A stretch of 64,000 nt of DNA from Legionella sp. PC997 (GTDB lineage: Bacteria > Pseudomonadota > Gammaproteobacteria > Legionellales > Legionellaceae), in the NCBI RefSeq assembly GCF_014109825.1, contig NZ_CP059576.1, positions 2,692,001 to 2,756,000 on the forward strand, written 5' to 3'. The notes under the pieces are model-generated. The model saw nothing but the letters and a program-made list of their open reading frames with translations, searched no databases and was not told the DNA's origin. Both the position numbers and the translations under genes were made by a program. Positions 1-8,538 of the stretch are shown piece after piece (position 1 is the stretch's first letter; the number at the start of each line of letters is the position of its first letter).

Positions 1-1
1 T

Positions 2-577
2 TATTATAACCCACAAACCAAATTGGCGACCCAATTTGTTATCAGCAGTTATTTTGATCCGTTAAGTGATGAAGCCATTGCTTATTTAGAATCCTACCTC
101 AACAAATACAATGGTACTAATTTGTTAGGAACACAATATACGATTGAGTCTGCAAAAGGTCTCATCATTTCCTTAGATATTGCTGCAGGAATGAAAAAAA
201 AACCCAACAGACCTCCTTTTACAGAATATAGAAAAGACCATAGTAACTTTTTTTTCAAAAGCAACTATGAAATGAAAAACAAGCTGTTTGGTGATATTTA
301 TCAAAACTTCTTCACTCAAGACCCAGATAAAATACTTCCTTTTCTAGATAAATGGATTTCTTCTCACGCCAGCTCCTTTTATAAAGCGGTCTTAAGAGAT
401 TCGAATTATGTTGAATTACAACCTGAAAAAATTTTCCTCATGGAAAATGACGAAATATTTGTATCGAACTTTAAACAATATTTTGCACATTTCTGCGAGC
501 CCTATGAAAATCATAGATGCTTGAATCCAGCAGGAAAAATTAACAATGAGGATAACGACTCCACAGTAGCTTCTTAA
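2..577 (+). CDS. C-terminal part of an unrecognised protein (cut by window edge)
   Basis: The reading frame is open to the left edge of the window, so this is probably the C-terminal part of a longer protein; a TTG at 23 is the first possible internal start but has no convincing ribosome binding site. The visible ~190 residues are soluble, rich in Phe, Asn and Lys, with no signal peptide or membrane helix and no motif I recognise. The acidic, Ser/Thr-containing tail (NEDNDSTVAS) would be compatible with a Dot/Icm substrate, but this is only a guess. It converges with the symporter gene and is followed within 10 bases by a CCCGGG hairpin. Confidence 0.6.
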   Translation, partial: YYNPQTKLATQFVISSYFDPLSDEAIAYLESYLNKYNGTNLLGTQYTIESAKGLIISLDIAAGMKKKPNRPPFTEYRKDHSNFFFKSNYEMKNKLFGDIYQNFFTQDPDKILPFLDKWISSHASSFYKAVLRDSNYVELQPEKIFLMENDEIFVSNFKQYFAHFCEPYENHRCLNPAGKINNEDNDSTVAS

Positions 578-583
578 ATTATG

Positions 584-607
584 AACCCGGGTTACAACCC
601 GGGCTCC
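584..607. repeat. CCCGGG hairpin repeat between convergent genes
   Basis: Two CCCGGG hexamers separated by six bases (586-591 and 598-603) form a short GC-rich hairpin in AT-rich DNA, directly after the first gene's stop codon and before the end of the convergent symporter gene. It is one member of a dispersed family seen at several other gene ends in this window. There is no U-tract, so termination is possible but not shown. Confidence 0.6.
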
Positions 608-632
608 TTATGCTACCCAAGTGACAATAATT

Positions 633-1907
633 TTAACCCAACTCAGGTTCATATGGAGATACTTTTCTGGGTTTTAACTCACCCTGTTCTTCGGCAATTG
701 CTTTATCATTCACAATTTTGGTCACACATGCATCAGACCAAACATTTAACGCAGTTTCCAGCATATCAATTAAACCATAAAAAGGTAAGATAACACCCAT
801 AAGGACAATAGGAACATTCATACTCGATAGTAAACTAACGCTCAGAAAGAAACATCCCATGGGTACACCGGCATTACCGATGGCCGCTACTGTAGCAACG
901 AATATCCATAAAACCATAGTGCCATAAGAAATGGGCATACCATGACTCTGCATTAAATAAATTACCGTAGCAAAAATAAAGGCGGCGCATCCGTTCATAT
1001 TAATACTAGTGCATAAAGGTAAAACAAAACGGCTTACTGAGGGCTTTACTTGCAAATTATTTTCTATAGTATTCATGGTGACCGGCAAGGTCCCTACTGA
1101 GGACTTAGAGAAAAATGCTACTGATAATGCAGGAAGCATAGAACGCATTGCTGCAAATGGCTTCACCTTATTCGTTTTTAACCACAGAGGTAATATTACA
1201 AAACCTTGAATGAGGTTTGCTAAAACAACAATCAATAAATACTCACCTATCCCTTTAATATCCATTCCTGAGCGCAACTGTACAACTGTGGAAGTAATAA
1301 AACCAAATAATCCCAATGGAATAATGGTGATAATCCAACGAGTCATTACCAAAAACATCCCATGAGCACCACGGAAGAATCGCGTAATCGTTTCCCGAGA
1401 CTCCTCCTCAGGAATTTGACGCACTGCAATACCGATAATAATACTTAAGAACAGTACTCCTATTACTTGCTGTTCGAGAAAAGGAGATAATAAATTGGTA
1501 GGAATAATATTTGCCAAATATCCTAAGTAACCCAAACTACTTGCTGATTTGACTGTTTGCGTATCCAAATTAACCTGGACAGTGCTGGGTTGGATTAAAA
1601 TATAAAGCAAGCAACTAATCATGGCAGCCACTATAGTCGTAGAAAAAGTATACTTAAGTGTTCGCTGCCAAATTTTCTTCATGAATCCATCGGTCTTGTA
1701 ATTGGCTAGAGTTACAATGATAGAAAGAGAAATAATAGGCAAGCTAATGCATTTAAACAGCTTAATAAATAAATCAGAAATTAATAATCCTACCTCTTTT
1801 AAAACAACGATATTGGACATCCCGCTAAAGATACCTAAACCAATCATTAATGCATAAAGCACAGGAGTGCTGAGGAGGAGTTTTTTTTGATGATGTGCTG
1901 CACACAT
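633..1907 (-). CDS. Dicarboxylate/amino acid:cation symporter (DAACS family)
   Basis: The 424-residue protein is predicted to sit in the inner membrane with about eight hydrophobic segments. Family features of the GltP/DctA transporters are visible: a SSVGTLPVT hairpin-loop motif (about residue 268) resembling the SSAATLPVT signature, and NMNGCAAF (about residue 303) corresponding to the NMDGTA cation-binding segment. It should carry a C4-dicarboxylate or acidic/neutral amino acid with Na+ or H+. The substitutions in the NMDG segment (N for D, C for T) make the substrate uncertain. The ATG is preceded by AAGGATT. It is a single gene, convergent with the upstream partial gene. Confidence 0.85.
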   Translation of the reverse strand: MCAAHHQKKLLLSTPVLYALMIGLGIFSGMSNIVVLKEVGLLISDLFIKLFKCISLPIISLSIIVTLANYKTDGFMKKIWQRTLKYTFSTTIVAAMISCLLYILIQPSTVQVNLDTQTVKSASSLGYLGYLANIIPTNLLSPFLEQQVIGVLFLSIIIGIAVRQIPEEESRETITRFFRGAHGMFLVMTRWIITIIPLGLFGFITSTVVQLRSGMDIKGIGEYLLIVVLANLIQGFVILPLWLKTNKVKPFAAMRSMLPALSVAFFSKSSVGTLPVTMNTIENNLQVKPSVSRFVLPLCTSINMNGCAAFIFATVIYLMQSHGMPISYGTMVLWIFVATVAAIGNAGVPMGCFFLSVSLLSSMNVPIVLMGVILPFYGLIDMLETALNVWSDACVTKIVNDKAIAEEQGELKPRKVSPYEPELG

Positions 1908-2127
1908 GTTAATAATCCTTAAAAATCAATAAAGTAAAAAATGAAAAGATTAAATTAACAGCAACAACAAGAAACGAGTTTGAAGTAAGCAAGAGTTGAG
2001 CGATGAGTTGTTTGCTTGGAGTGAGTCACCATAAAAACCTTATATTTTCTGATCAAAAAATGCGCAATTAGAGATATTCTAACACATCATACTTGTTCGT
2101 CAAGAGATTTTAGAATCTGCTGATCCA

Positions 2128-3207
2128 TCAGTCAACCAATTCAAGACAATTGATTTGTTGCTTGAAACGGATGATTCGGCGATAAGCATCCTCTATACGT
2201 TTGGAAGTTATTTTTTGCTCGAAAACCAAACGTTCAATTATCTCAATTACTGCTGGTGCCGTAATTTTTGCTAATTGGTTTGCAAAGATCAGCATATCAG
2301 TCCCCGCATTGATTGTAAGGCATAAGGCATCCTCAAGTGAATAATGATCGGTAATTGCTTGCATTTGCAGGTCATCTGCAATGATTACTCCATCGTAGCC
2401 CATTCTTTGGCGCAACAAGCCGGTTAAAATATGGTGAGATAACGTTGCAGGTAACCCCTCATCATCCAACTGCTTATTTATCACATGCGCGGTCATGATC
2501 ATAGTTGGATGATAAACATCTCGGACAAGCTGATAGTAAGGGACTAACTCATCTTCATGAAAGGTATTGGTAACATCTACAAACCCTTCATGGGTATCAC
2601 CTAATGCACTGCCATGACCTGGGAAATGCTTATAGCAACATGCAATACCATACTGCTCGAAAACTTCCACAAATGCTCTGGCCAAACGAACTACTTCCTC
2701 AGGATCGCCTGAAAAACTACGTTGTAAATTACCAATAATCCCCTGCTGATCTTGCAAATGCAAATCAACAACGGGTGCAAAATTAAGATTAAAACCCAAT
2801 GATTTTAATGTATATGCCATTTGCGTCAACTCAGCCTTCAAATCCCCAGGGGATAATTGGCCCATGTTGTAGGCATTCATAGTCGGCATGCATCCTTCAA
2901 CTCGAGACAAGCGATCAATGCTTCCTCCTTCATAATCTATGGCAATTAGTAAAGGCAACCCGTTATTTTTGAAATCGACTTCTGCCGAATGGTAATAATA
3001 ATTGAGTTGATGAGTTAGACGTTTGATTTGGGTTTGGTTTTTTAAATTCTTACCGTAGGACTTTGTAGAAGCATCCTGATCAAATAATAAAACACCGCCT
3101 AATCCATCTGAAGACAGCCATTCCGCTATAGGACTCTTGGCATGTATATCACAACCGTCAAATCCCATAACTAACATCTGACCAATTTTATTTCTTAGAG
3201 TAATCAT
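2128..3207 (-). CDS. nagZ: Glycoside hydrolase family 3, NagZ-like beta-N-acetylhexosaminidase
   Basis: A 359-residue single-domain GH3 protein. The hallmark KHFPGHG motif, the following GDTHEG (D/H pair of the NagZ catalytic loop) and IDYEGG near the N terminus are all present, as is the nucleophile region GVIIADDLQM. NagZ removes N-acetylglucosamine from muropeptides during cytoplasmic cell-wall recycling. No signal peptide is visible, in line with a cytoplasmic enzyme. I chose the ATG at 3207 because GGAG lies six bases upstream; an in-frame TTG six codons earlier would place this site inside the gene. It appears to be transcribed alone. A different hexosaminidase specificity cannot be excluded. 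Confidence 0.85.
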   Translation of the reverse strand: MITLRNKIGQMLVMGFDGCDIHAKSPIAEWLSSDGLGGVLLFDQDASTKSYGKNLKNQTQIKRLTHQLNYYYHSAEVDFKNNGLPLLIAIDYEGGSIDRLSRVEGCMPTMNAYNMGQLSPGDLKAELTQMAYTLKSLGFNLNFAPVVDLHLQDQQGIIGNLQRSFSGDPEEVVRLARAFVEVFEQYGIACCYKHFPGHGSALGDTHEGFVDVTNTFHEDELVPYYQLVRDVYHPTMIMTAHVINKQLDDEGLPATLSHHILTGLLRQRMGYDGVIIADDLQMQAITDHYSLEDALCLTINAGTDMLIFANQLAKITAPAVIEIIERLVFEQKITSKRIEDAYRRIIRFKQQINCLELVD

Positions 3208-3302
3208 CAGTCGCTCCGTCAACAAATAAGAAAAAAAATTTCTTAAAGAATAGTTGATGTTGTAGTAAGTGAATCATACACAAAGATAAAAATTAATGCC
3301 AT

Positions 3303-3761
3303 TTATATCTTTTTTGGCGGTATTGCTGGGATATCATTAAAATCACAACTGCAATTACCTGGGGCATTAGGAGGAAGAGGAACTAATGCAAAATCACTTG
3401 AATAACAAACGGTCACGTTCCAAGCTGAATCCCCAGGGTTAATGGTATTAGGTAAGGACCAATAATTTTTGGCAAGATAAGTTTTACCCTCATCACTTTG
3501 CCAAAAAATTGGAGAAAAACGAGCTTGATACATTAATTTTTGGCCCGGCTCACAAGGAAATGTTTGGCGTGTCCAGGATTTTCCAACTGGAACAGTAATT
3601 GTGGTTAAAATTTTAGCGCTCACGGCATCCATTACATCTACAGATACATCATATTTGATCCAACAATTATCTTTAACGAGAGTGTAATAACAAGTAATCT
3701 CCGCCCAAAGCGAGCTTGAAGAGATGAGGCTGGAAATCAAAATAAAAGTTCGTACTAACAT
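3303..3761 (-). CDS. Secreted cysteine-containing protein of unknown function
   Basis: 152 residues starting with a clear signal peptide (MLVRTFILISSLISSSSLWA, cleavage after about residue 20). The mature part has six to seven cysteines (CYYTLVKDNCW, FPCEPG, VTVCYSSD, NCSCDF), suggesting disulfide bonds in the periplasm or outside the cell, and a proline-rich C terminus (PLPPNAPGNC, IPAIPPKK). I do not recognise the family. It lies alone between nagZ and the tRNA gene, on the opposite strand from the tRNA. Confidence 0.7.
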   Translation of the reverse strand: MLVRTFILISSLISSSSLWAEITCYYTLVKDNCWIKYDVSVDVMDAVSAKILTTITVPVGKSWTRQTFPCEPGQKLMYQARFSPIFWQSDEGKTYLAKNYWSLPNTINPGDSAWNVTVCYSSDFALVPLPPNAPGNCSCDFNDIPAIPPKKI

Positions 3762-3957
3762 AATTCAATCCTTTTACAGAACGTTTCACCGCTTTCTTTT
3801 CAAAAGTAAGAAAATCTGCAAACCAAATAGTAAAGTCTTTAGGTGCCTATTTATTCATAGTATATACAATAACGATTATAAGTTACGAATAAGTTACAAA
3901 TTTAGGTCAATACAGGGTTGATTTTATTATCCGACCTGTATAAGCTTGCCCGAATTG

Positions 3958-4045
3958 GGAGAGATGGCCGAGCGGTCGAAGGCGCACGCCTGGAAAGTGT
4001 GTATACGGCAACGTATCGAGGGTTCGAATCCCTCTCTCTCCGCCA
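3958..4045 (+). tRNA. tRNA-Ser (anticodon GGA)
   Basis: An 88-base class II tRNA. The acceptor stem GGAGAGA pairs with TCTCTCC, followed by discriminator G and an encoded CCA. The D-arm begins TGGCCGAGCGG; the anticodon loop CTGGAAA gives anticodon GGA; a long variable arm (TATACGGCAACGTA) and a T-arm with GGTTCGAATCC follow. It closely resembles enterobacterial tRNA-Ser(GGA). It reads the UCC and UCU codons. Confidence 0.97.
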
Positions 4046-4201
4046 AATTTGATAAAAAGGCGCTTAATTCATCATCGAAGTGTTTGTTGCTTTTTTATAT
4101 TTAATATTCCCATAGGTGCTTTTGCAGTGATGGAACTGAAAATCCTGATTTGTGGGTATGCAAAAGTATGATTATGAACAATTCATTTAGGGATATGGCA
4201 T

Positions 4202-4837
4202 ATGAAATTAATTGTAATAGGAATTTTATTATCATTTAATGCGATGGCTGGCGATTATTTCCCTAAACTAACATCACAAGATCAACCATGGTCTGTTACT
4301 GCTAGCGCTGGCACAGGTACTTATCAGGTAACATCCTCCAGAGATAAAAATGTCCCCATAGGTCGATTAGCACTGGCCAATGAAATGATGCTGGCTGGCA
4401 ATATTGCATTAGGCTTGGAACTAGGACTGCAAACGGGTACTCGAATAAAGCTTAATATGCCCCAAGAAGCTTTTCATGCTCTGAAAAGATGGATTCCTAT
4501 GCAAACCACGCTTGCTCCTACCTTGGATTTATTAATTACATCTAAAAGTGATCCTCTGGGAAATAGTTCTTTTTTTGCTCAACTAAAAGGTGGGCTTGCC
4601 TATAGACATTGGCGAGACGAGCGGGTTCCTCTTAATGATATTTCCCAATTAGCAGGTGAAATACAAGCAGGTTTTGGTTATCCAATTAGTGCTTTGGCCA
4701 ACTTAAGCTTATTATATCAAGGAATCTTCAGTGGCAATGGACCCAATTTTCATTTTGAAACCTACTCCAAAAGAGAACAATTATCTAATATCCCCACCTT
4801 ACATGCCGTTCTTTTAGGATTGTCTGTTAATCTATAA
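4202..4837 (+). CDS. Putative outer-membrane beta-barrel protein
   Basis: 211 residues with an N-terminal signal peptide ending at about AMA-GDYF (residue 16). The mature part alternates hydrophobic and polar residues in strand-like stretches (WSVTASAGTGTYQVTSS, GNIALGLELGLQTG, GEIQAGFGYPI) and ends with a barrel-like terminal strand (LHAVLLGLSVNL). This suggests a small outer-membrane beta barrel of the kind common in Legionella; no exact family is recognised. The start follows an AGGGATATGGCAT leader. It lies downstream of the tRNA gene and may have its own promoter. Confidence 0.65.
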   Translation: MKLIVIGILLSFNAMAGDYFPKLTSQDQPWSVTASAGTGTYQVTSSRDKNVPIGRLALANEMMLAGNIALGLELGLQTGTRIKLNMPQEAFHALKRWIPMQTTLAPTLDLLITSKSDPLGNSSFFAQLKGGLAYRHWRDERVPLNDISQLAGEIQAGFGYPISALANLSLLYQGIFSGNGPNFHFETYSKREQLSNIPTLHAVLLGLSVNL

Positions 4838-4938
4838 AGATAGTTGTTCCTAAAGGCAAATGCACCGAAGCTACAATAGACTATAATGTAATCAAAACGG
4901 ATCTACTTCTCTATCGAAGAGTAGCATGGAGTACTATT

Positions 4939-5208
4939 ATGAAAGAACAACATTACGCCTACAAAATCACTCACGGCACAACCAGTTTAAATTGTCCTCA
5001 TTCCGCCCTGAAAAACGATAAAATGGTGGACCTATTAAAAGAAATAGAACACCAACATAGTGACGGGATATTTTGGATATTTAAACAATTTGGCGATCAA
5101 GCTCAAGAACCCCTGTGCATTATAGACTGTTCAAAAAAACGAATTTACTTTCATTATTCCGGCGAAGTCGAAGACTTAACGGATGCTATAGCAAGTTTGA
5201 GCCATTAA
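4939..5208 (+). CDS. Small soluble protein of unknown function
   Basis: 89 residues with no signal peptide or membrane segment; moderately rich in His, Lys and Asp, with two C-terminal cysteines (CIIDCSKK). No domain recognised. It lies about 100 bases after the outer-membrane protein gene and 150 bases before the CAP-domain gene, both on the same strand, but the spacing does not show an operon. Confidence 0.5.
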   Translation: MKEQHYAYKITHGTTSLNCPHSALKNDKMVDLLKEIEHQHSDGIFWIFKQFGDQAQEPLCIIDCSKKRIYFHYSGEVEDLTDAIASLSH

Positions 5209-5356
5209 TTTGCTCTCCAAGATAGACGAGAAACATTTCAAACCAGAGAGTTTAATATTTTTTTATTTTGAATTAATCTGATACAAATCAACTCTAGACA
5301 AATGAGAGTTTTTTAGTCACTATTCCAGTCGATTTTATCATGAAAAGAGAATAGTT

Positions 5357-5908
5357 ATGTCTTTAAAAACTAAAATAGTTGTTTTAAATTTGATTCTGTT
5401 CAACTTATTGCCCAATGCTTATGCCGTTTCTTCAGCAAGGCATGCGGAAAGTGACACCGCCCTTCAAAATGCTGTTTTATTCTATATTAACAAATACCGG
5501 CAGCAACATGGCTTATCCAAACTTACAATGGATAATAATATTGTAATTCAAGCAAAACAACACTCCCAGGATATGGCCAACCATCGTATGCCTTTTGGTC
5601 ATCAAGATTTTGGAAAACGCATTAAAAAACTACGTTCACAAATTAAAAATACTGGCGGTGGTGCCGAGAATGTTGCGTACAACTATAAAACTGCTGAAAT
5701 TGTAGTGAGCCAATGGGTCAAAAGTCCAGGCCATAGGAGAAACATTGTAGGAAATTATAACTTGACGGGTATAGGAGTTGCCCGTGATAAACAGGGCAAA
5801 CTGTACTACACCCAAATTTTCTTACAAACAGGAAAAAACCCTAGAAGTTACACAACAAGAAGACCCTACATAGGCGTTCCCTTCTTTGGCATTAAACGAC
5901 ATAGTTAA
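5357..5908 (+). CDS. Secreted CAP-domain (SCP/PR-1-like) protein
   Basis: 183 residues: a signal peptide (about residues 1-24, ending PNAYA) followed by a single CAP domain. Recognisable elements are NKYRQQHGLSKL, the His in KQHSQDMA, HQDFGKRI, GAENVAYN and the SPGHRRNIVG...TGIGVA block; the conserved His and Glu residues of the CAP cavity are there. Bacterial CAP (YkwD-like) proteins are exported and their biochemical role is mostly unknown. The basic tail (about residues 160-183) is unusual. The gene stands alone, with a long untranslated stretch after it. Confidence 0.85.
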   Translation: MSLKTKIVVLNLILFNLLPNAYAVSSARHAESDTALQNAVLFYINKYRQQHGLSKLTMDNNIVIQAKQHSQDMANHRMPFGHQDFGKRIKKLRSQIKNTGGGAENVAYNYKTAEIVVSQWVKSPGHRRNIVGNYNLTGIGVARDKQGKLYYTQIFLQTGKNPRSYTTRRPYIGVPFFGIKRHS

Positions 5909-5929
5909 GTGAGAAATTAAACCCTGTAG

Positions 5930-6000
5930 CGCAGCAAAACCGTGTACCCGCGTAATTAAATCTGAGTTTTGCTTCGTTCCACCGCGGTTATTGCTAAAGT
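5930..6000. repeat. Degenerate member of the dispersed GTAGC...CGC repeat family
   Basis: The stretch contains GTAGCGCAGC near the start and TTGCTTCGTTCCACCGCGG near the end, resembling the arms of the better preserved inverted repeats at 54884-54967, but it is too decayed to fold cleanly. The rest of the gap up to the 6S RNA gene holds nothing I can name. Confidence 0.3.
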
Positions 6001-6124
6001 CCGCGTTTTATTTTCTACATGAATTCAATAACCTAGTTAAACCGTTTTTAACTTTAACGAAATCTTTGCAAAAAACCAGCAAAATCATGTGGCATTAACA
6101 CTGAGAGTGGCCTATCATAAAACC

Positions 6125-6273
6125 ATAGACAGTACACATTGTTCAGCCAACATTATTTACTCTGGGAGCCAGATTGAGAGTGCGGTGAGCAAGCTTAGCA
6201 TGTACTAAGAAGCCTAAAACACTCCAGAGGAGTCCACCTTGGTAAAAGGACTGTACTCAATCTTACTGTCTAT
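6125..6273 (+). ncRNA. ssrS: 6S RNA (RNA polymerase-binding regulatory RNA)
   Basis: This gap carries the hallmarks of gammaproteobacterial 6S RNA in order: GGTGAGCA, a small hairpin CTTAG-CATGTA-CTAAG, then AGAAGCCTAAAAC, then CCACCTTGG and AAGG, which match the E. coli 6S 3' half in order. Closing stems are ATAGACAGTA (6125-6134) with TACTGTCTAT (6264-6273), and GATTGAG (6172-6178) with CTCAATC (6256-6262). 6S RNA mimics an open promoter and holds sigma-70 polymerase in stationary phase. An intrinsic terminator follows. It sits between the CAP-protein gene and the kdp operon; no ygfA-like gene adjoins it. Exact ends are inferred. Confidence 0.85.
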
Positions 6274-6283
6274 CCCAAATTCC

Positions 6284-6320
6284 AAAAAGGGCGTATTAAA
6301 ATAATATGCCCTTTTTTATT
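6284..6320 (+). terminator. Rho-independent terminator of 6S RNA
   Basis: An A-run, then AAGGGCGTATT and AATATGCCCTT forming an AT-topped stem, then a run of T. It lies about ten bases beyond the 6S closing stem and would end that transcript before the kdp operon. Confidence 0.75.
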
Positions 6321-6417
6321 TACTCCTGAAAACAAACTATGCCCTTATGCCCACAACTCAGAACCGATACCAGATGGTAGGTACTTACAATCTTATAATC
6401 ATTCATTATCAGTTTGA

Positions 6418-6447
6418 TTGCCTTTTTTCACCTATAATTACTATAAT
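6418..6447 (+). promoter_or_regulatory. Possible sigma-70 promoter for the kdp operon
   Basis: TTGCCT and a perfect TATAAT are separated by 18 bases, about 50 bases before the first micro-ORF of the operon. Another TATAAT at 6474-6479 lacks a good -35. No KdpE operator could be recognised. Confidence 0.35.
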
Positions 6448-6510
6448 CAAACACTTAAAGCCTGAGTTCGTATTATAATTAATACATACTATAAAATGGA
6501 CTTAGATTAT

Positions 6511-6606
6511 ATGGATCTTTTATTGCTCTTACTTATCCTGTTCTTTTTCACTTTATCCTTTGGATTAATAAGATTTTATGATGATTTATCAAGGAGTGAA
6601 TTATGA
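6511..6606 (+). CDS. Membrane micro-ORF leading the kdp operon
   Basis: A 31-residue ORF (36 residues if the in-frame ATG at 6496 is used) that is almost entirely one membrane helix (leucine run followed by ILFFFTLSFGLIRFY), then a charged tail DDLSRSEL. Its stop overlaps the kdpF start in the arrangement ATGA, and AAGGAG for kdpF lies inside it, so the two are likely translationally coupled. The location suggests a small Kdp-associated membrane peptide or a leader peptide; I know no named family. Length and hydrophobicity support coding, but it is too short to be certain. Confidence 0.55.
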   Translation: MDLLLLLLILFFFTLSFGLIRFYDDLSRSEL

Positions 6607-6689
6607 GCTTGTATTTAATCTGTGGAATTATCGCCTTCGGCTTGTTAGTTTTTTTGTTAGTTGTATTATTCAAACCTGAATTATTTTAA
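6603..6689 (+). CDS. kdpF: KdpF, small subunit of the K+-transporting ATPase
   Basis: 28 residues with a single membrane helix and the typical ending LFKPELF (KdpF proteins end with a KPE motif after the helix). KdpF is a lipid-like stabiliser of the KdpABC complex in the inner membrane. The start overlaps the previous micro-ORF by four bases (ATGA) with AAGGAG just upstream. kdpA follows within 35 bases. Confidence 0.85.
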   Translation: MSLYLICGIIAFGLLVFLLVVLFKPELF

Positions 6690-6723
6690 GCCATGGATTC
6701 AATTAGACATGGGATGGACCCTT

Positions 6724-8538
6724 ATGACAAAGCCTGGTTTGCTACAAATTGCATTTTACCTACTTTTTTTGTTGTTCCTTGTAAAACCCTTGGGTTGGTA
6801 CATGGCACGAGTGTATCAGGGCCGTCCTTGCTTTTTAGACATTCTATTAAAACCTTTCGAACACTTAATCTATAAGATTTGCGGCATCCATGCTCAAGAA
6901 GATATGGGATGGAAAACTTATTTAGCAAACATGCTTTTCTTAAACTTATCAGGATTACTGGTTGTTTACCTCGTGCAACGTCTTCAATTCTATTTGCCAT
7001 TGAATCCTCAAGGATATCACTCTCCCTCGCCTGATCTCGCATTTAATACTGCCATAAGTTTTACCACCAATACCAACTGGCAAGCTTATAGTGGGGAAAC
7101 GACAATGAGTTATTTAACTCAGATGTTTGCACTCACAGTACAAAACTTCATTTCGGCCGCCACAGGGATGTCTTTATTAGTTGCATTAATACGGGGCATC
7201 ATAAAGCACGAGAGTAAGGGGTTAGGAAATTTCTGGGTAGATACCGTCCGCGGAATTCTCTATATCTTATTGCCTTTGTCGCTGATTTTTGCACTTATTC
7301 TATGCTCTCAAGGTGTCATTCAAAATTTTAAACCTTTTCAAAAAATTACCCTCAGTCACCCATTTACCTACCAACAGCCTGTAACAAAAGCCATGGGACA
7401 AGCATTAGATAGCCAAGGCAATCCCAGAACAATACCGATAACCGTAACTGAGCAAATCATACCCATGGGGCCGGTAGCATCACAAATTGCCATAAAGCAG
7501 CTCGGTACCAATGGTGGGGGTTTTTTTAATGTCAATTCGGCTCATCCATTTGAAAATCCCACTCCATTGAGCAATTTTTTGGAGATGGTAGCAATCTTAC
7601 TAATTCCTGCAGCTTTTTGTTTCACCTTTGGCACCATGGTGCATGATAAAAGACAAGGCTGGGCAATCTTAATAGCCATGTCCATTTTGTTTGTTCCATG
7701 TTTACTGTTTGAAATTGTAGTCGAGCAAAAAGGAAATCCTGCATTTCACCATCTGGGGATTGATACTACTCCTCAATCTGAATTTTACCCCGCTGGGAAT
7801 ATGGAGGGCAAAGAGACCCGTTTTGGAGTTGTTAACTCGGCAATTTGGGCAACAGCTACCACCGCAACTTCTAACGGCTCTGCCAACTCCATACTGGATT
7901 CATTTACCCCTCTAGGCGGAATGATCCCTTTGTGGATGATGCATTTAGGTGAAGTTAGTTTTGGAGGAGTGGGCTCTGGATTATCTGGAATGCTCATGCT
8001 GATCATCCTCACTGTATTTGTTGCCGGGCTAATGGTGGGCAGAACCCCTGAATACCTAGGTAAAAAAATTGAACCTTATGAAATGAAAATGGCTTCAATT
8101 GCTGTATTAATTATGCCTCTTATTGTCCTCATAACGACCGCGTATGCTTCTGTAACTCACGTTGGTGTAAACTCCATAACAAATCCCGGCGCCCATGGTT
8201 TTACAGAAATACTCTATGGGTTTACTTCGATTGGGAACAATAATGGCAGTTCTTTTGCTGGCTTAAATGCCAATACCCCTTTTTATAATATTGTTGGTGG
8301 TATCCTCATGTTAATTAGCAGATATTGGCTGGCTATCCCCGTTCTTGCCCTTGCTGGTTCGCTGGTTAAGAAAAAACGTATTCCAAATAGTTTAGGTACG
8401 TTAGCCACTCATACCCCCCTCTTTGTTACTTTATTAGTTTATATTGCGATCGTTCTAGGGGCGTTGTCCTTTTTACCCGCTCTTGCTCTTGGCCCTATCG
8501 TGGAGCATTTGATGCTTTGGGGGAAATATGGCTACTAA
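6724..8538 (+). CDS. kdpA: KdpA, potassium-translocating subunit
   Basis: The K+-channel-like subunit of the KdpFABC P-type ATPase, inner membrane. The selectivity-filter regions are visible: [29 protein letters not shown] and [12 protein letters not shown] use the ATG at 6724, which has GGGATGG just upstream and gives an N terminus ([14 protein letters not shown]) aligned with known KdpA; an ATG at 6709 is possible. The length of 604 residues exceeds E. coli KdpA (557), mainly from an extra segment around residues 225-255 and a longer loop before the third filter. Its end overlaps kdpB by 11 bases. Confidence 0.96.
   Translation: MTKPGLLQIAFYLLFLLFLVKPLGWYMARVYQGRPCFLDILLKPFEHLIYKICGIHAQEDMGWKTYLANMLFLNLSGLLVVYLVQRLQFYLPLNPQGYHSPSPDLAFNTAISFTTNTNWQAYSGETTMSYLTQMFALTVQNFISAATGMSLLVALIRGIIKHESKGLGNFWVDTVRGILYILLPLSLIFALILCSQGVIQNFKPFQKITLSHPFTYQQPVTKAMGQALDSQGNPRTIPITVTEQIIPMGPVASQIAIKQLGTNGGGFFNVNSAHPFENPTPLSNFLEMVAILLIPAAFCFTFGTMVHDKRQGWAILIAMSILFVPCLLFEIVVEQKGNPAFHHLGIDTTPQSEFYPAGNMEGKETRFGVVNSAIWATATTATSNGSANSILDSFTPLGGMIPLWMMHLGEVSFGGVGSGLSGMLMLIILTVFVAGLMVGRTPEYLGKKIEPYEMKMASIAVLIMPLIVLITTAYASVTHVGVNSITNPGAHGFTEILYGFTSIGNNNGSSFAGLNANTPFYNIVGGILMLISRYWLAIPVLALAGSLVKKKRIPNSLGTLATHTPLFVTLLVYIAIVLGALSFLPALALGPIVEHLMLWGKYGY

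Noticed and set aside
581..793. 70-codon plus-strand ORF after the first gene
   Set aside because: It runs through the CCCGGG repeat and antisense to the symporter's 3' end, with no ribosome binding site.
3958..4045. tRNA-Ser as an attachment site of a genomic island
   Set aside because: No integrase and no direct repeat of the tRNA 3' end could be found on either side in this window.
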